Source: DTKD01 sp050948905 (GTDB lineage: Bacteria > Armatimonadota > UBA5829). Taken from it: 64,000 bases of DNA. Numbering within the stretch: position 1 is the first letter of the stretch; each line of letters opens with the position of its first letter. Positions 49,167 to 59,231 of this stretch are shown in pieces. The notes under the pieces are model-generated. The model was not told the origin of the DNA, ran no database searches, and saw nothing but the letters and a program-made list of their open reading frames with translations. The stretch spans positions 496,001 through 560,000 of the forward strand of contig JBMNES010000001.1 of NCBI GenBank assembly GCA_050948905.1, read 5' to 3'. The translations under genes were made by a program, and so were the position numbers.

Positions 49167-52100
49167 TTATCTTGCAGAGAAGTTCGGGCTGATGGTTTCC
49201 CAGAACAAATTGGAGACTCCTCCGCGTGTGCTGGTCCAGAACACCCAAATCTTTGATGACATAAGTCGGACAGAAGTTCCACTTTCCTGCGGTTGCGGAT
49301 CAGCAAATGCATAAATACTGCCTTCATTTACGTTTGTATCCGACGCAAAGCCGAACAAAGACTGCTCAGGCATCTCCGTGATCCACGATACATCCGGCAG
49401 CGGGGCGCTGCGATCCGTGCCGCCATCATCCTTATAACTAATGTTGATGGCATCCGGAACCGTACCCAGTGCAGCCGCATTGTCCGCATTTATCAATGAT
49501 CTATATCTCTCGTCAACTTCAGAGAAATATATCTTAGTCCCAGTCTTGTCGACCTCCCACGGGCCGAGCGCGTTGTTCACCGTAATCCTGGCCGTAGGTG
49601 AGATAGTACCGTCGGCATTCATAGGGATCGGCGGCAAGCCGAGCTTAGTGAGGTCTACGCCTATTCTCATAGTCGTATAGAAGATAGTGGCACTGTCGAC
49701 AGCCGTCCCCGTCTTTCTCCAGAAGACCCACATCCTGTCAACAGGGGCCGGTTTGTCTCTGTCCCAACTCGGATCCAGCCCCGGCACAACCTGCCTGGTC
49801 ATACTCGTGTGCTCAATAAATGCGTGCGGGCTACCGTCGGCGGCTGAATCCGTGGTTATTCTCATCGCCTGTGGAGTGTAGTCCGCCCGCACCTCAGGTG
49901 TTGCAAAGGCACCTTTTCTGGGGCCCGTTGCGATTTGCACCTCTTTAAGCGGCTTGGTCAATCGGACTATGCCCGATGAATAGTCGACCAGCATCTGGCC
50001 CAATATTGTTTCGGCCTTACTGCCGGCGGGATATTTATAAATATAAATACCCGTAGCGTCGTCGATTTCGGGTGTAATCGGGCTGCCCGGCGTGTCGAGA
50101 GTGCCGTTTATCCACACGCTGCCATCGGTCGCGCTTATGGCCGTGCCAGCAACCAGTTTGTTACCGGTCCCATCGTCATAGCCATCCGGGAAGAACACCC
50201 TGATATATGGAGCATCCGCGCTTGCGCCGCCGGAGCTTGTGTATGCACCCCACTGGTCGAGGCCGAACACACCTCCGCGTGCGGCTCTCCACCACGCCAG
50301 GTGTTTGGATGTATAGAATCCGAACTTGGGATCGCGCATGAGAGCCTCGTTAAATACTCTCGGAAGAGGCTGAGCTACTCTGCTAGGCAGTATTCTTCTG
50401 TCGCTACCGGGAGGCGCGGCCAGATATCTGGATAATATAATATCCGAATTGCCGGTCAGTTTGCTTGTTCCGGCATAGACCACGTCGAATGCCTTCTTTG
50501 ACTGAGATGCCAGAACGCCCGTATACGAGTCGACGAAGTCCGATTCGCTGGCACCTCGCGTATTCGCCCACCAGTGCCGCATAAGTGCATTGGGGGAGCC
50601 AACCGAAGCCATACAATCCGGCGTCCTGAGCTTCATGTCAGGGCTCCAGTTGGTCTTAGTAGTATCGAAAGCCCCGCTTTCGTCGTGTGCGAAGCTGTAG
50701 AATATCGACCAGTTGCCCGAACTGCCTCCCTGCCAGAACATCCACATATCGTTGCCATAAGGCACCGGGCAGGGGTTGCGTTTGGACATGGAGAAATCGT
50801 GCTCGATAGCCCATATCTTCTGATTCTGAGCGGCCCCTCCGTGGGTGAAATCCGTATAGAATATCGCGTTTTGCTGGCTGAGCTTATTGGTCTCCGGGTT
50901 TTTAAAATCCGCCGTCCCAGCCCACGCCAGCCAGGTGCGATTGGCATTGGCCTTGCGTGATACGAGCGTATTTTCTCCGAATCTCGGGCTATAGTGCCTC
51001 ACCGAGTTCAAACCGCTCGGAGCGCTGCCGTATTCCCACGGCAATAACTGCGGGTCGTTCGGCCCGGCGTTAACCGGCAGCCACTGGCTTGATGGCATAA
51101 AGCCATCACGAGTAACCCACCAATTCATACCGCTATTGGCAGGTGACCAGTAACCACCTCCGCCACCCGTCGGCGTGAACCCTAAAATCGACTCTCGCAG
51201 GAACCACGGCGCACCTGCAAAGCTGGCCTGCTCGGCTTCGTTTTTGGGGTAATTGCTCGGATCACTGAGCCTGTTACTCGACCAGACCAGGTGAACTCCA
51301 AGTTTATCCTCATCAGCGTCCCTGAACGCCGCCGGGGTAGCGTCCCCTACCCGCGGCAGATCTTCCGGACGAGCAGACCCATCCGGCAAAAAGTCTATCT
51401 GAGGAAGCGTGGTCGGAGTTACCCCGCCTGTCAACTGATTCTCCCGCACCGTGGCCTTCATCTGGAAACTCGGCCACGCAACGGGGTATTGCTCCACATT
51501 CTGCGGCGATAGCACACCAGTGTTGTCAAGATCGCTGAAAACCGCGATATATGGCGTATTGAAGTTCGGGTCGTAGCTCTGATATGTGCCAATAGGCTGT
51601 GTTAGCGGCACTCTCAAACCGACCACCACCGGCAGCGGCTCGGCATCGACAGGGTCAGTCGCCCATCCGGCCGCAGTGATCAGATCAGAGGCAGCCATTC
51701 GAGCGGGGTATTCCACATCCCACTTGCGCCTGTCCGGAACGGTCATAATGGTCGGGTCAGTATCCCCTACCCTAGGCTTAGAAAGCGTATATCCAAGGAA
51801 AACGCTCTGCCCGTTGGCTCGGGTGCCCTGCGGCGTCATAAACGGTTCCGACCCAAACAGGCCGAATGATGGGATAGGCAGCGGATCAAGCGAACTTGTT
51901 ATGGCCTCACCCGGCAGCACCGCCCCCGGATGCGCCTGATCGCTTATCAACCCCACAGCAGGGTTTATGCGAATATTGTACAGGTTCACGTTGCCCGCGT
52001 TTTTAATTGTGAGCTTCTTGAACCACTGCTGGATATTCGGGTCCGCGTTAAACGGGGAGAACAACAGCGACGACTCCGATGGCACACCGAGCCCGTGAGG

Positions 52101-55100
52101 CGCGCTGCCTATGTCTATTAACTGCTCCTCCACCTCAATTTTGGGATCAGGCGGGACCTTCAAGCCAACCCTGAATCGCCGATATGTGTCCTGATGAGTA
52201 GTCGGCCGACCCCGGACATAGTTGCCGCTATCGAAGCTGTTATTCTTGTTGCTGTCGATGTAGGCCGTCATCGTACGTGCGTAGCCATCCAGGCCGTCGT
52301 TGCGATTTGGATCTTTCCAAGTGTTTGCCGGCTGGAACCTTGGCACATCGACAGATACCAGCACCGTATCCGGCCTTAAAAACGCGTCTTCGTACCTCGT
52401 GCTGCCTGTTGCTCTTTCGATAGCCAACATCGGGCAGACGGTGTCAGTCGGGTCGTTATTGGACGACACCTGCTCATAAGTCTGATATCGCCTGTAGATG
52501 TGTGGGTAGTCGATTGATCCTGCGCCGCCGTCCCACGGGAATCTCAAACCATAGGTCACGTTAGAAATCAGCGATGGCGGATTGGTAGAAAGGTTTAGCG
52601 GCTGGCTTTCCACAGCCTGAGGCCATCCCCTGAACCTTAAGTCGGACGACTCGATTCGGAACCTGTCGATTTGTCTGCCCATAGTCAGGCCCATCGCGCT
52701 GCGATCCATTATACCCAGCCTTGCATCCCTTGAGTTGGTGCCGTTCTGCACGTAGAACATATCCAACAATGGAGGCGGGTTGACAGGGACGAGGTTATAA
52801 TCGCCGCCGACTTTTACCCAGCGGGAGTTGCCGTTTGTATGCACATCGGGCAGATATCGATCCGGATGCTGACCGTTGCCCCATCCCAGGGCCAATCCCT
52901 GGTCATCGCTGATGGCCAGTGCATTGTTTACGCCAAGGTTGGCTTCTTTAAAGACACGCGTATCGATTCCTGCGACCGGTTTTTGAGCGGTTTCGGTTAG
53001 AACAGGCTCATATTCCGAGCCCTTCAGTTGGAGTTTGGCCAACGGAATGGTTACGGTTGACACCGGGGCGTTGGAAGTATCGTTTGCCTTTAGCTTGATT
53101 TGTACGCTCAGCACCCAACCCGGCCCGGGGCTTGGCAGCGTGGCTCCGCTGGAGCCGTCGAGCGAGATCGTCGCGAGCACATAACTGCGCCTGACATTGC
53201 CTTCGCTGTCTCTGACAGGGGAGTAGACCGGGCTTCCGGTAGTGCTGGCATCGTAGACAACCGTATATGATCGAATGTCGCCTACAGTTGCCTTAAACAT
53301 CGACCCCGCGCTTACTCCTGAGCTGGCGTTGGTCATGGTAAACGTGAAGGCATTGGCTCCGGAGCCGTAAATAAATTTGGCTTCCGGCAGATTCCACAGC
53401 AACATGTAGAGCTTTTCGCCCCACTCGAAGTAGATCTGATCCGTGTTTGGACCCGGCACGCGCCCTTCGGGCAGGAACTTCTGCTGCCTGCGTTTCTTGG
53501 CCTGTTTGGTAAGCTCATCTTTGATTTTGATGACCTTGTTCGGGTCGTCGTCGGCGAGTTTGCCTATGGAGGCGGGCAGCACTTTCATACCCTTACTGAC
53601 GATAATCGCGTCGTTGCCGGAATCAGACGGCCACTTGTTATTAATGTAGTTGTTGTCGGTGGACTTTGTGTCGGGATCCACAGGGTCTAACAGGGAGGTC
53701 GGATATCCGCCCGTCGTGTTATAAAAGTCCTGATTGAATATGTCGAACTGGATGTCGGTCTCCGGCGCGGCCTGTGTTTTGTTGGCGTCGCTGTTCGGCT
53801 CTCCAGGGAACGGCCATTCGCCTCCCTGCCACATACCTCCCCATCCCCCGCCTCTGCGGGTGAATGCGAAGAGATGGCCGTCAGCACAACCGACATAAAC
53901 CCAGCTTACCGGGGTGGTTGCGACTTCGATATTTGTGATATTCGGAGACGAGAAGAGCATATCCGGACAAGTCCAGCCCGAATATTCCCACATATTTGTG
54001 CTTCCGTTCTCCGCGTCGCGCCAATGCAGCGTGCCGGACATATCGCCGACATACATGACGCTGTTACCCGTGCGAGACTCCCCGTCCAACGCCAACGACC
54101 CCTGAATAGGAGTCATCAGCGAAGGCTCGGCATACCAGCCCCCGCTTTGATTAACAGGCTGGCCGTTGTCATCGAGGTAGAGTCTTTCGCCAGTGTCAGC
54201 CAGGAAGGAGTATATGTGTCCGTCTGTGCTGGCACACCACACCCTTTTTACTCCGTGGACGCTGGCCACGGCGGGGGTAGAATATCTAAACGCACCTAAC
54301 GGCGGCCTTAACGTGGGCGGAGAATCCGGCCCACCGGAAGTAGTCGCCTGCGGATATTGCCATATAGGCCCGGCCGTGCCGTCGCCTTTGCTCACGGCTC
54401 CGGTGTCCATGCTTAAACAGTAGAATATACCTTCAGTTGAGCCGATGAAGAGTCTTCCGGGCGGATCAAGAGTCGGCGAGGACGTGAAGCCGCCTGTTTT
54501 CTCGTCGTTGTTCTTATCGTCAGGAAATACCCACCTTTGCTTAGGGCTTGGTGATTTCACGTTCTCCAGACAGCGAACTGTGCCGTCCAGAGTGGCGATG
54601 TAAATCCTGTCCTGGCTGTAAGCCGGGGATGCGCCGATATCTCCCCACGAAGACTGATCTGTCTCCGACTGCTTGGGGGTACGCACCTGCCTGACCTTCG
54701 GGTAAACCCAGTTCAGCTTGCCAACAAAATTGGTCCCTCTGGGCTCCGCCGCGAAGCTCATCACTCTGCCGTTTGTGCTTGCAGTAAATATATGGGTCGC
54801 TAGAGACTGCGCGCCTGGCATCGGCTCCGCATCGGTGACTGGGGAACTGTAGCCTAGTCCATCAATAGTATCCGGCACGAACATCACAGCGTCTGCCACC
54901 ACAACAAACTGACTCGCCGTTCTGCCAGGGGTGCCATCCGCTGCGGGCGGTTCGTCGGATGCCGTATTTTTAAGCACCACCTGGCTGGGGTTAAAGTAAC
55001 TTCCGCCCAGCTTCACCCATTTACCGAACTTGGATCGATCCGACTGGTCCACGACCACGGTGGCCTTTTCGTTAGGGTTGCCGGTCTCGTCCTGATATGT

Positions 55101-56555
55101 GATTTCATAAGTGGCGGATTTTGAGCGCTCATAGTCACCAGTGCCGCCCTGGCCAGGCATCCACACATATACCGCATAAGACAGCCCTTCTGCTCCGTCC
55201 GGAACCGCATTTATCTGCTCGGTGGTGTCGAATATCCATGTGCAGGTGTTTGCGCCATTAGTATCACAGGTGGCGTACCGGAACGTGCCTCCGAACGCGT
55301 CAGCATTGGGCATGTCCGATAGTTTATAGTTGTTGATACCAACGGCTTTTTCTTCAGGGATGGTGATGCCGGGGCCTTTCCAGAGCAGTTCCCCCGTTAC
55401 CGCGTCCAGCGCATAAATCTGACGATCCATCGCCGCAACATAGCAGACGAGTCTTATGTGCCCGCCGATATTGACTTGAACCAGCGTCGGCGATGAGTAT
55501 ATTCCGCCTTCTATTGGCCCTTCAATGGGAAGTCGCCGGGTGGGGTCAGCGTTGGGGTATCTCCACTTGGGCTTGCCGAGATATTTGGAAATCGCCACCA
55601 GTTTATCGCTATCCGGCACGGAAGGGTCCGGGCTGCCATCGGGTAGCGCAGGGTTTTGCAGCGTCGGGGTGATGCCGTAGACGCAGTAAATCGCGCCGTA
55701 ATCTGACCTTTCCGATCCGTCCTCTGTGGATTTTGCTCCACGAGGCTCAACAGTTCCGATATACGAGCAAAGTCCGTCACTGTTCCATAAAGAGCCCGCG
55801 TCTGGTCCATCCGGAGGCAGCGTGACTGGAATCTCCGCGCTGGCGGGCGAAGAATAAATCTCTATGCCCGTTTCCAGCAGCGATGGCGAAAATTTGACGG
55901 CGTCTGCAACCACCAGATCGTCCGGTGTACCTCCCGGCACGCGAGCGGTCAACTCAACTCTTGTGTTGGCGCTGCTACCGAAGGAGAAATACTCCGTAGT
56001 TAGCAGTTTCCAGGCGCCGGAGTTGGACTGATTTAGTGTATAGGTCTGCCCACTCGGGTTGGCGTCGTCGTATACAGTGTATGTGGCTTTCGGCGTGGCG
56101 TCGCCCTCTCTAACAGGAGGGATCCACACGAAAACCTGATACTTCCCAGCCGGCAAATTCGACGGCCAATACCACGTGGCAGTCGGCGCAGTGCCGGTGG
56201 TGGTTGTGACTGTTTTGGTGTAGTGGTAGTCGCCGTTATAAGCATCAGTGTGCTGCGCGACTCTCCAATTGCCTGTTCTGGAGAACCCTGTTCCGCTGAA
56301 GTCGTCGACGATTGTCGCGGACTCGTCCGGGTAGTTCGGCGCATCGTCCAGGCGCGGGAAGACCCAGATAAGATTCAGCGTATCCGGCCCATTAGGGCTT
56401 TTGATATCCTTAGAATCGGGGTTTTGGCCGCTGTGGTAGATGTCGTGATGATATCTGCCCCAGATCGGCTCCTGGGCGTGTGCGGTAGCACACAGTATAA
56501 TAGACCCCAGAACAAGAGCAATAATTCGAAGGGTGCGTATAGTCGTATCCTTCAT
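49167..56555 (-). CDS. Giant secreted protein (2462 residues) with PQQ-like propeller, possible PilY1 analogue
   Basis: A signal peptide (1-28, ending AHAQ) leads into a Golvesin/Xly-type binding domain (about 78-220, ending 'VVADAVKFSP'). A PQQ-type beta-propeller (about 230-900) follows ('IYALDAVTGELLWKG', 'FYCLSMDTGAV', 'SSPTLDPPGRLFIGSTEGIFYCL'), with a second Golvesin-like domain set into it (about 430-556, 'VVADAVMFVP'). The middle has Ig-like and surface-protein character. The last 700 residues hold at least five spaced repeats of the type W-x-F/A-W ... IFY ('DMWMFWQGG', 'MWVFWRKTG', 'IWVFWTSTRGG'). PilY1 tip adhesins also have PQQ-like propellers, though C-terminally. Its place directly before pilMNOPQ suggests a pilus-linked adhesin. 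GAGAGGGT precedes the ATG. Confidence 0.75.
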   Translation of the reverse strand: MKDTTIRTLRIIALVLGSIILCATAHAQEPIWGRYHHDIYHSGQNPDSKDIKSPNGPDTLNLIWVFPRLDDAPNYPDESATIVDDFSGTGFSRTGNWRVAQHTDAYNGDYHYTKTVTTTTGTAPTATWYWPSNLPAGKYQVFVWIPPVREGDATPKATYTVYDDANPSGQTYTLNQSNSGAWKLLTTEYFSFGSSANTRVELTARVPGGTPDDLVVADAVKFSPSLLETGIEIYSSPASAEIPVTLPPDGPDAGSLWNSDGLCSYIGTVEPRGAKSTEDGSERSDYGAIYCVYGITPTLQNPALPDGSPDPSVPDSDKLVAISKYLGKPKWRYPNADPTRRLPIEGPIEGGIYSSPTLVQVNIGGHIRLVCYVAAMDRQIYALDAVTGELLWKGPGITIPEEKAVGINNYKLSDMPNADAFGGTFRYATCDTNGANTCTWIFDTTEQINAVPDGAEGLSYAVYVWMPGQGGTGDYERSKSATYEITYQDETGNPNEKATVVVDQSDRSKFGKWVKLGGSYFNPSQVVLKNTASDEPPAADGTPGRTASQFVVVADAVMFVPDTIDGLGYSSPVTDAEPMPGAQSLATHIFTASTNGRVMSFAAEPRGTNFVGKLNWVYPKVRQVRTPKQSETDQSSWGDIGASPAYSQDRIYIATLDGTVRCLENVKSPSPKQRWVFPDDKNNDEKTGGFTSSPTLDPPGRLFIGSTEGIFYCLSMDTGAVSKGDGTAGPIWQYPQATTSGGPDSPPTLRPPLGAFRYSTPAVASVHGVKRVWCASTDGHIYSFLADTGERLYLDDNGQPVNQSGGWYAEPSLMTPIQGSLALDGESRTGNSVMYVGDMSGTLHWRDAENGSTNMWEYSGWTCPDMLFSSPNITNIEVATTPVSWVYVGCADGHLFAFTRRGGGWGGMWQGGEWPFPGEPNSDANKTQAAPETDIQFDIFNQDFYNTTGGYPTSLLDPVDPDTKSTDNNYINNKWPSDSGNDAIIVSKGMKVLPASIGKLADDDPNKVIKIKDELTKQAKKRRQQKFLPEGRVPGPNTDQIYFEWGEKLYMLLWNLPEAKFIYGSGANAFTFTMTNASSGVSAGSMFKATVGDIRSYTVVYDASTTGSPVYSPVRDSEGNVRRSYVLATISLDGSSGATLPSPGPGWVLSVQIKLKANDTSNAPVSTVTIPLAKLQLKGSEYEPVLTETAQKPVAGIDTRVFKEANLGVNNALAISDDQGLALGWGNGQHPDRYLPDVHTNGNSRWVKVGGDYNLVPVNPPPLLDMFYVQNGTNSRDARLGIMDRSAMGLTMGRQIDRFRIESSDLRFRGWPQAVESQPLNLSTNPPSLISNVTYGLRFPWDGGAGSIDYPHIYRRYQTYEQVSSNNDPTDTVCPMLAIERATGSTRYEDAFLRPDTVLVSVDVPRFQPANTWKDPNRNDGLDGYARTMTAYIDSNKNNSFDSGNYVRGRPTTHQDTYRRFRVGLKVPPDPKIEVEEQLIDIGSAPHGLGVPSESSLLFSPFNADPNIQQWFKKLTIKNAGNVNLYNIRINPAVGLISDQAHPGAVLPGEAITSSLDPLPIPSFGLFGSEPFMTPQGTRANGQSVFLGYTLSKPRVGDTDPTIMTVPDRRKWDVEYPARMAASDLITAAGWATDPVDAEPLPVVVGLRVPLTQPIGTYQSYDPNFNTPYIAVFSDLDNTGVLSPQNVEQYPVAWPSFQMKATVRENQLTGGVTPTTLPQIDFLPDGSARPEDLPRVGDATPAAFRDADEDKLGVHLVWSSNRLSDPSNYPKNEAEQASFAGAPWFLRESILGFTPTGGGGGYWSPANSGMNWWVTRDGFMPSSQWLPVNAGPNDPQLLPWEYGSAPSGLNSVRHYSPRFGENTLVSRKANANRTWLAWAGTADFKNPETNKLSQQNAIFYTDFTHGGAAQNQKIWAIEHDFSMSKRNPCPVPYGNDMWMFWQGGSSGNWSIFYSFAHDESGAFDTTKTNWSPDMKLRTPDCMASVGSPNALMRHWWANTRGASESDFVDSYTGVLASQSKKAFDVVYAGTSKLTGNSDIILSRYLAAPPGSDRRILPSRVAQPLPRVFNEALMRDPKFGFYTSKHLAWWRAARGGVFGLDQWGAYTSSGGASADAPYIRVFFPDGYDDGTGNKLVAGTAISATDGSVWINGTLDTPGSPITPEIDDATGIYIYKYPAGSKAETILGQMLVDYSSGIVRLTKPLKEVQIATGPRKGAFATPEVRADYTPQAMRITTDSAADGSPHAFIEHTSMTRQVVPGLDPSWDRDKPAPVDRMWVFWRKTGTAVDSATIFYTTMRIGVDLTKLGLPPIPMNADGTISPTARITVNNALGPWEVDKTGTKIYFSEVDERYRSLINADNAAALGTVPDAINISYKDDGGTDRSAPLPDVSWITEMPEQSLFGFASDTNVNEGSIYAFADPQPQESGTSVRLMSSKIWVFWTSTRGGVSNLFWETISPNFSAR

Positions 56556-56681
56556 GTGACCCTCTCACCGGAAGCGATAATGGCCTCCGTTTCCAAGCAA
56601 CCATGGCCAATAGAAGTCACTTCATCTGACTCCGATAAGCACACTTTTGTTCCTTTTAACACCGCTCTGGCGGGCTACCCT

Positions 56682-56690
56682 ATTATACCA
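56682..56690 (-). promoter_or_regulatory. Extended -10 promoter upstream of the giant gene
   Basis: On the minus strand TGGTATAAT (56682-56690) is an extended -10 element without a good -35 box. It would give a leader of about 120 nt for the giant gene and perhaps for the whole pil operon. Confidence 0.5.
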
Positions 56691-56811
56691 CGCCTGAACT
56701 CTGCCGGCAGCGACGCTCTTTTGACACTGCGATCACTCTTATCATTGGCACGTTTTGTGCAGTTTAGAAGTATGAATGCCGCCTATAATTACGCCACCGA
56801 GGTTCACATAC

Positions 56812-58044
56812 ATGCAAAATCGATCTACACTAATAACATTTTTACTCATTGTGTCTGTGATTCTCTGTACGGCTGCGGCCGCCTCCACGGCGCAGTGGGC
56901 CGTTACAGCCAGTTATGACACGGTTTATCTGGTCAAACACGAAGGCAGCACTGTGACGAGCTACCAGGCGGCGAAGCTAACCGATTCATTTTTGACCGGA
57001 ATAGGCAGCTATGGCGGTTATATCTTTGTGGCAGACACGATCACTGAGGACGGAAAAACCCTCGGCGCGTTGCGAGTAGGAAAAATATCCGACCCCGTCG
57101 TGAACCCCACTATAGAGTGGGTCGGCGGGCCTATCAAGCTCTCTGAAAGCGGCGAGATTCTCAAACAACCGAGGGCTGTAACAGTGGATTCCAGCGGCGG
57201 CGTGTATATAATCGGCGGCAGATACCAGGACGCCTATGGCCAGCAGCACTCCAATTATGCTTATGTGAAATCCACAAACCAGTGGGCCAGCGCGCAGGTG
57301 TCTGTTGTGAACATGCCGACGACGGCGCTGGCAGATATCGCCCCTATCGGAACCGGCGCGGTGGTGGCCCATCGAGACCTGATAGACGGGATTGTCGATC
57401 AGACCTGGGTTAGCAGACTCAACGGAACCTCGGTGGCATATGGGCAGCATTTGGACGACGGCGGTTATTTGCCCAGCGGTGTGGCGGCAGGCAATAATGG
57501 GCTAATTTACGTAGCCAACCGATCAACAGAGGTCGAGCACGGCGATGGCCCTGTGGACTCAGGCAGCATTTCAGTTATTAATGCCAATACCCTGGCAAGC
57601 GTCTCTCCGGCATTTGATCTCGATGACTTCAGACCAACGGACATATCGTTTTTCACGGTGGACGGCGTGAATTATCTCGGTCTGGTCGGCACAGATGAGG
57701 GTTTGGGGCAGGCTCTGCGCGTAAAATTAGGGGAGGATGGGTTTCCGCTGCTGGACGAAATCCTCTATAAAGGATTGGATGTTTCGACGGATCATTATTG
57801 CACATTGTCGGCTGATGGCAAAATTATGTGGGCGACAAACCCGCAGTCTAACACTGTGTCTGCGTTCGATGTAGCTACCTGGACCGCGCAGACCACCGAA
57901 ATTGGGGGCGCAGGGGCATATATCTCGATGTTGACCTTCGCCCCGGAGGCCACCGTGCCAGAGCCTTCCGCTATTCTAGCGTTATTCACCGGAATTGTGG
58001 GGTTGTTCGGTGCGGCTCGAATGCGAAGGTCTGCCAGATTCTGA
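56812..58044 (+). CDS. PEP-CTERM sorted secreted protein, propeller-like
   Basis: The 410-residue protein has a signal peptide (about 1-25) and ends with the full PEP-CTERM signal: 'VPEPSAILALFTGIVGLFGAARMRRSARF' contains the PEP box, one membrane span and a basic tail (last 29 residues). The middle has propeller-like phrases ('PRAVTVDSSGGVYIIGG', 'GVAAGNNGLIYVANRS', 'STDHYCTLSADGKIMWATNPQSNTVSAFD'). An exosortase, not in this window, would cut and sort it. ATG 56812 is chosen because the signal peptide starts there. It is divergent from the giant gene; a TATAAT lies at about 56787. Confidence 0.82.
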   Translation: MQNRSTLITFLLIVSVILCTAAAASTAQWAVTASYDTVYLVKHEGSTVTSYQAAKLTDSFLTGIGSYGGYIFVADTITEDGKTLGALRVGKISDPVVNPTIEWVGGPIKLSESGEILKQPRAVTVDSSGGVYIIGGRYQDAYGQQHSNYAYVKSTNQWASAQVSVVNMPTTALADIAPIGTGAVVAHRDLIDGIVDQTWVSRLNGTSVAYGQHLDDGGYLPSGVAAGNNGLIYVANRSTEVEHGDGPVDSGSISVINANTLASVSPAFDLDDFRPTDISFFTVDGVNYLGLVGTDEGLGQALRVKLGEDGFPLLDEILYKGLDVSTDHYCTLSADGKIMWATNPQSNTVSAFDVATWTAQTTEIGGAGAYISMLTFAPEATVPEPSAILALFTGIVGLFGAARMRRSARF

Positions 58045-58151
58045 TATAAAACTAACCCTAATCTCGTTTATAACCTGTGAAATCCGCTTTTGAGATAGAA
58101 AGCGGATTTCTTTTAGTTTTTCGCGCAATCCACAGAAATGCACAAACGAGA

Positions 58152-58437
58152 CGTGATCCTGCGACTTCGCGCAGGATGACAAAAAGTGGGTGCGCAGGGA
58201 TGACCGTCCACCGCGAACCGACAACCGGCAACAGACAACCGTCAACTGCGAACCGACAACCGACAACCGACAACCGAAAAAGCAGATTTCTCACTACGTT
58301 CGAAATGACGGAAAGGATGTTCGAAATGACGGGAGGGGTGTTCGAAACGATGGGAAGGGTGTTCGAAATGACGGGAAGAGTGTTCGAAATGACGGGAAGG
58401 GTGTTCGAAATGGCGGGAAGGTGTTCGAAATGACACG
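58152..58437. repeat. Repeat cluster with heptamer and 21-bp tandem arrays
   Basis: The 526-bp gap 58045-58570 holds no gene. Contents in order: an ATCCTGCG/CGCAGGAT palindrome (58153-58180), about ten CCGACAA-like heptamers (58204-58276), a TTCGAAATGAC-family repeat (58277-58310), and a tandem array of seven 21-bp units GTTCGAAATGAC-GGGAAGGGT (58298-58436) that grows out of the end of that repeat. Confidence 0.9.
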
Positions 58438-58570
58438 GTTTGTGTGGCCGAGACGAAGGCCCACCGCTACAGTCACTCACAAAGAGTGAGTTGTTGCCCG
58501 CGTTCGCAGTAATAGCCCCCATTTGCGTGTTATAATATCTCGGCGGCTTTAGTCCGCTCAGGAGGACGGC

Positions 58571-59227
58571 TTGGAAGCATTTCTCAGTGCGGTGACCCAC
58601 TGGATCACCAACTCCCTAAACCAGCTCGGCTACTGGGGAATTGTTTTGATGATGGGCATCGAAAGCGCGTGTATACCGTTGCCCAGCGAGATTATAATGC
58701 CATTCGGTGGATATCTCGTCTACGAAAACCCCGCCAGGTATTCGGTCTGGATGATGGGCGTATCCGGCGCATTGGGCTGTGTTTGGGGCTCGGCGGTGGC
58801 GTATTGGGCGGGTATGTTTGGCGGCAGGCCGTTCATCGAGAGATACGGCAGGTATATACTCATTCGCACCAAAGACCTCGATAAGGCCGATATGTGGTTC
58901 GACAAACACGGCGAGGCTGCCATCTTTTTCAGCCGGCTTTTGCCTGTAATTCGCACCTTTATATCGTTCCCCGCCGGGGTTTCCAAGATGCACTTCTGGC
59001 GATTTATGTTCTATACGTTTCTGGGGTCGCTGCCGTGGTGTATCGGGCTGGCCTGGGTGGGAAAAGCGGTCGGCCCAAAATGGGACGAGGTCCTAAAGCC
59101 GTATTTCCACGACGCGCATATAGTTATCGCGATCGGGCTGGTTGCGGTGGTTTCGCTGTATGTGTATCACCATCTGCGCGGGGAAAAAAACTACAAGAAG
59201 TCGAAGGCCGATGTCGACGACGCGTGA
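58571..59227 (+). CDS. DedA family membrane protein
   Basis: The 218-residue protein has 4-5 hydrophobic segments and the DedA landmarks 'GIVLMMGIESACIPLPSEIIMPFGGYL', 'GSAVAYWAGMFGGRPFIERYGRY' and 'FFSRLLPVIRTFISFPAGVSKM' (the catalytic-type Arg motif). The family moves or flips phospholipids and undecaprenyl phosphate. The start is TTG 58571, 8 nt after GGAGGA. It is convergent with mraZ, with 4 bp between the stops. Confidence 0.92.
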   Translation: MEAFLSAVTHWITNSLNQLGYWGIVLMMGIESACIPLPSEIIMPFGGYLVYENPARYSVWMMGVSGALGCVWGSAVAYWAGMFGGRPFIERYGRYILIRTKDLDKADMWFDKHGEAAIFFSRLLPVIRTFISFPAGVSKMHFWRFMFYTFLGSLPWCIGLAWVGKAVGPKWDEVLKPYFHDAHIVIAIGLVAVVSLYVYHHLRGEKNYKKSKADVDDA

Positions 59228-59231
59228 TTAT

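Noticed and set aside
58058..58600. Minus-strand open frame of 180 codons with HFEH repeats
   Set aside because: It is a translation of the 21-bp tandem array and neighbouring dispersed repeats; period 21 keeps any frame open. No ribosome binding site or sequence constraint.
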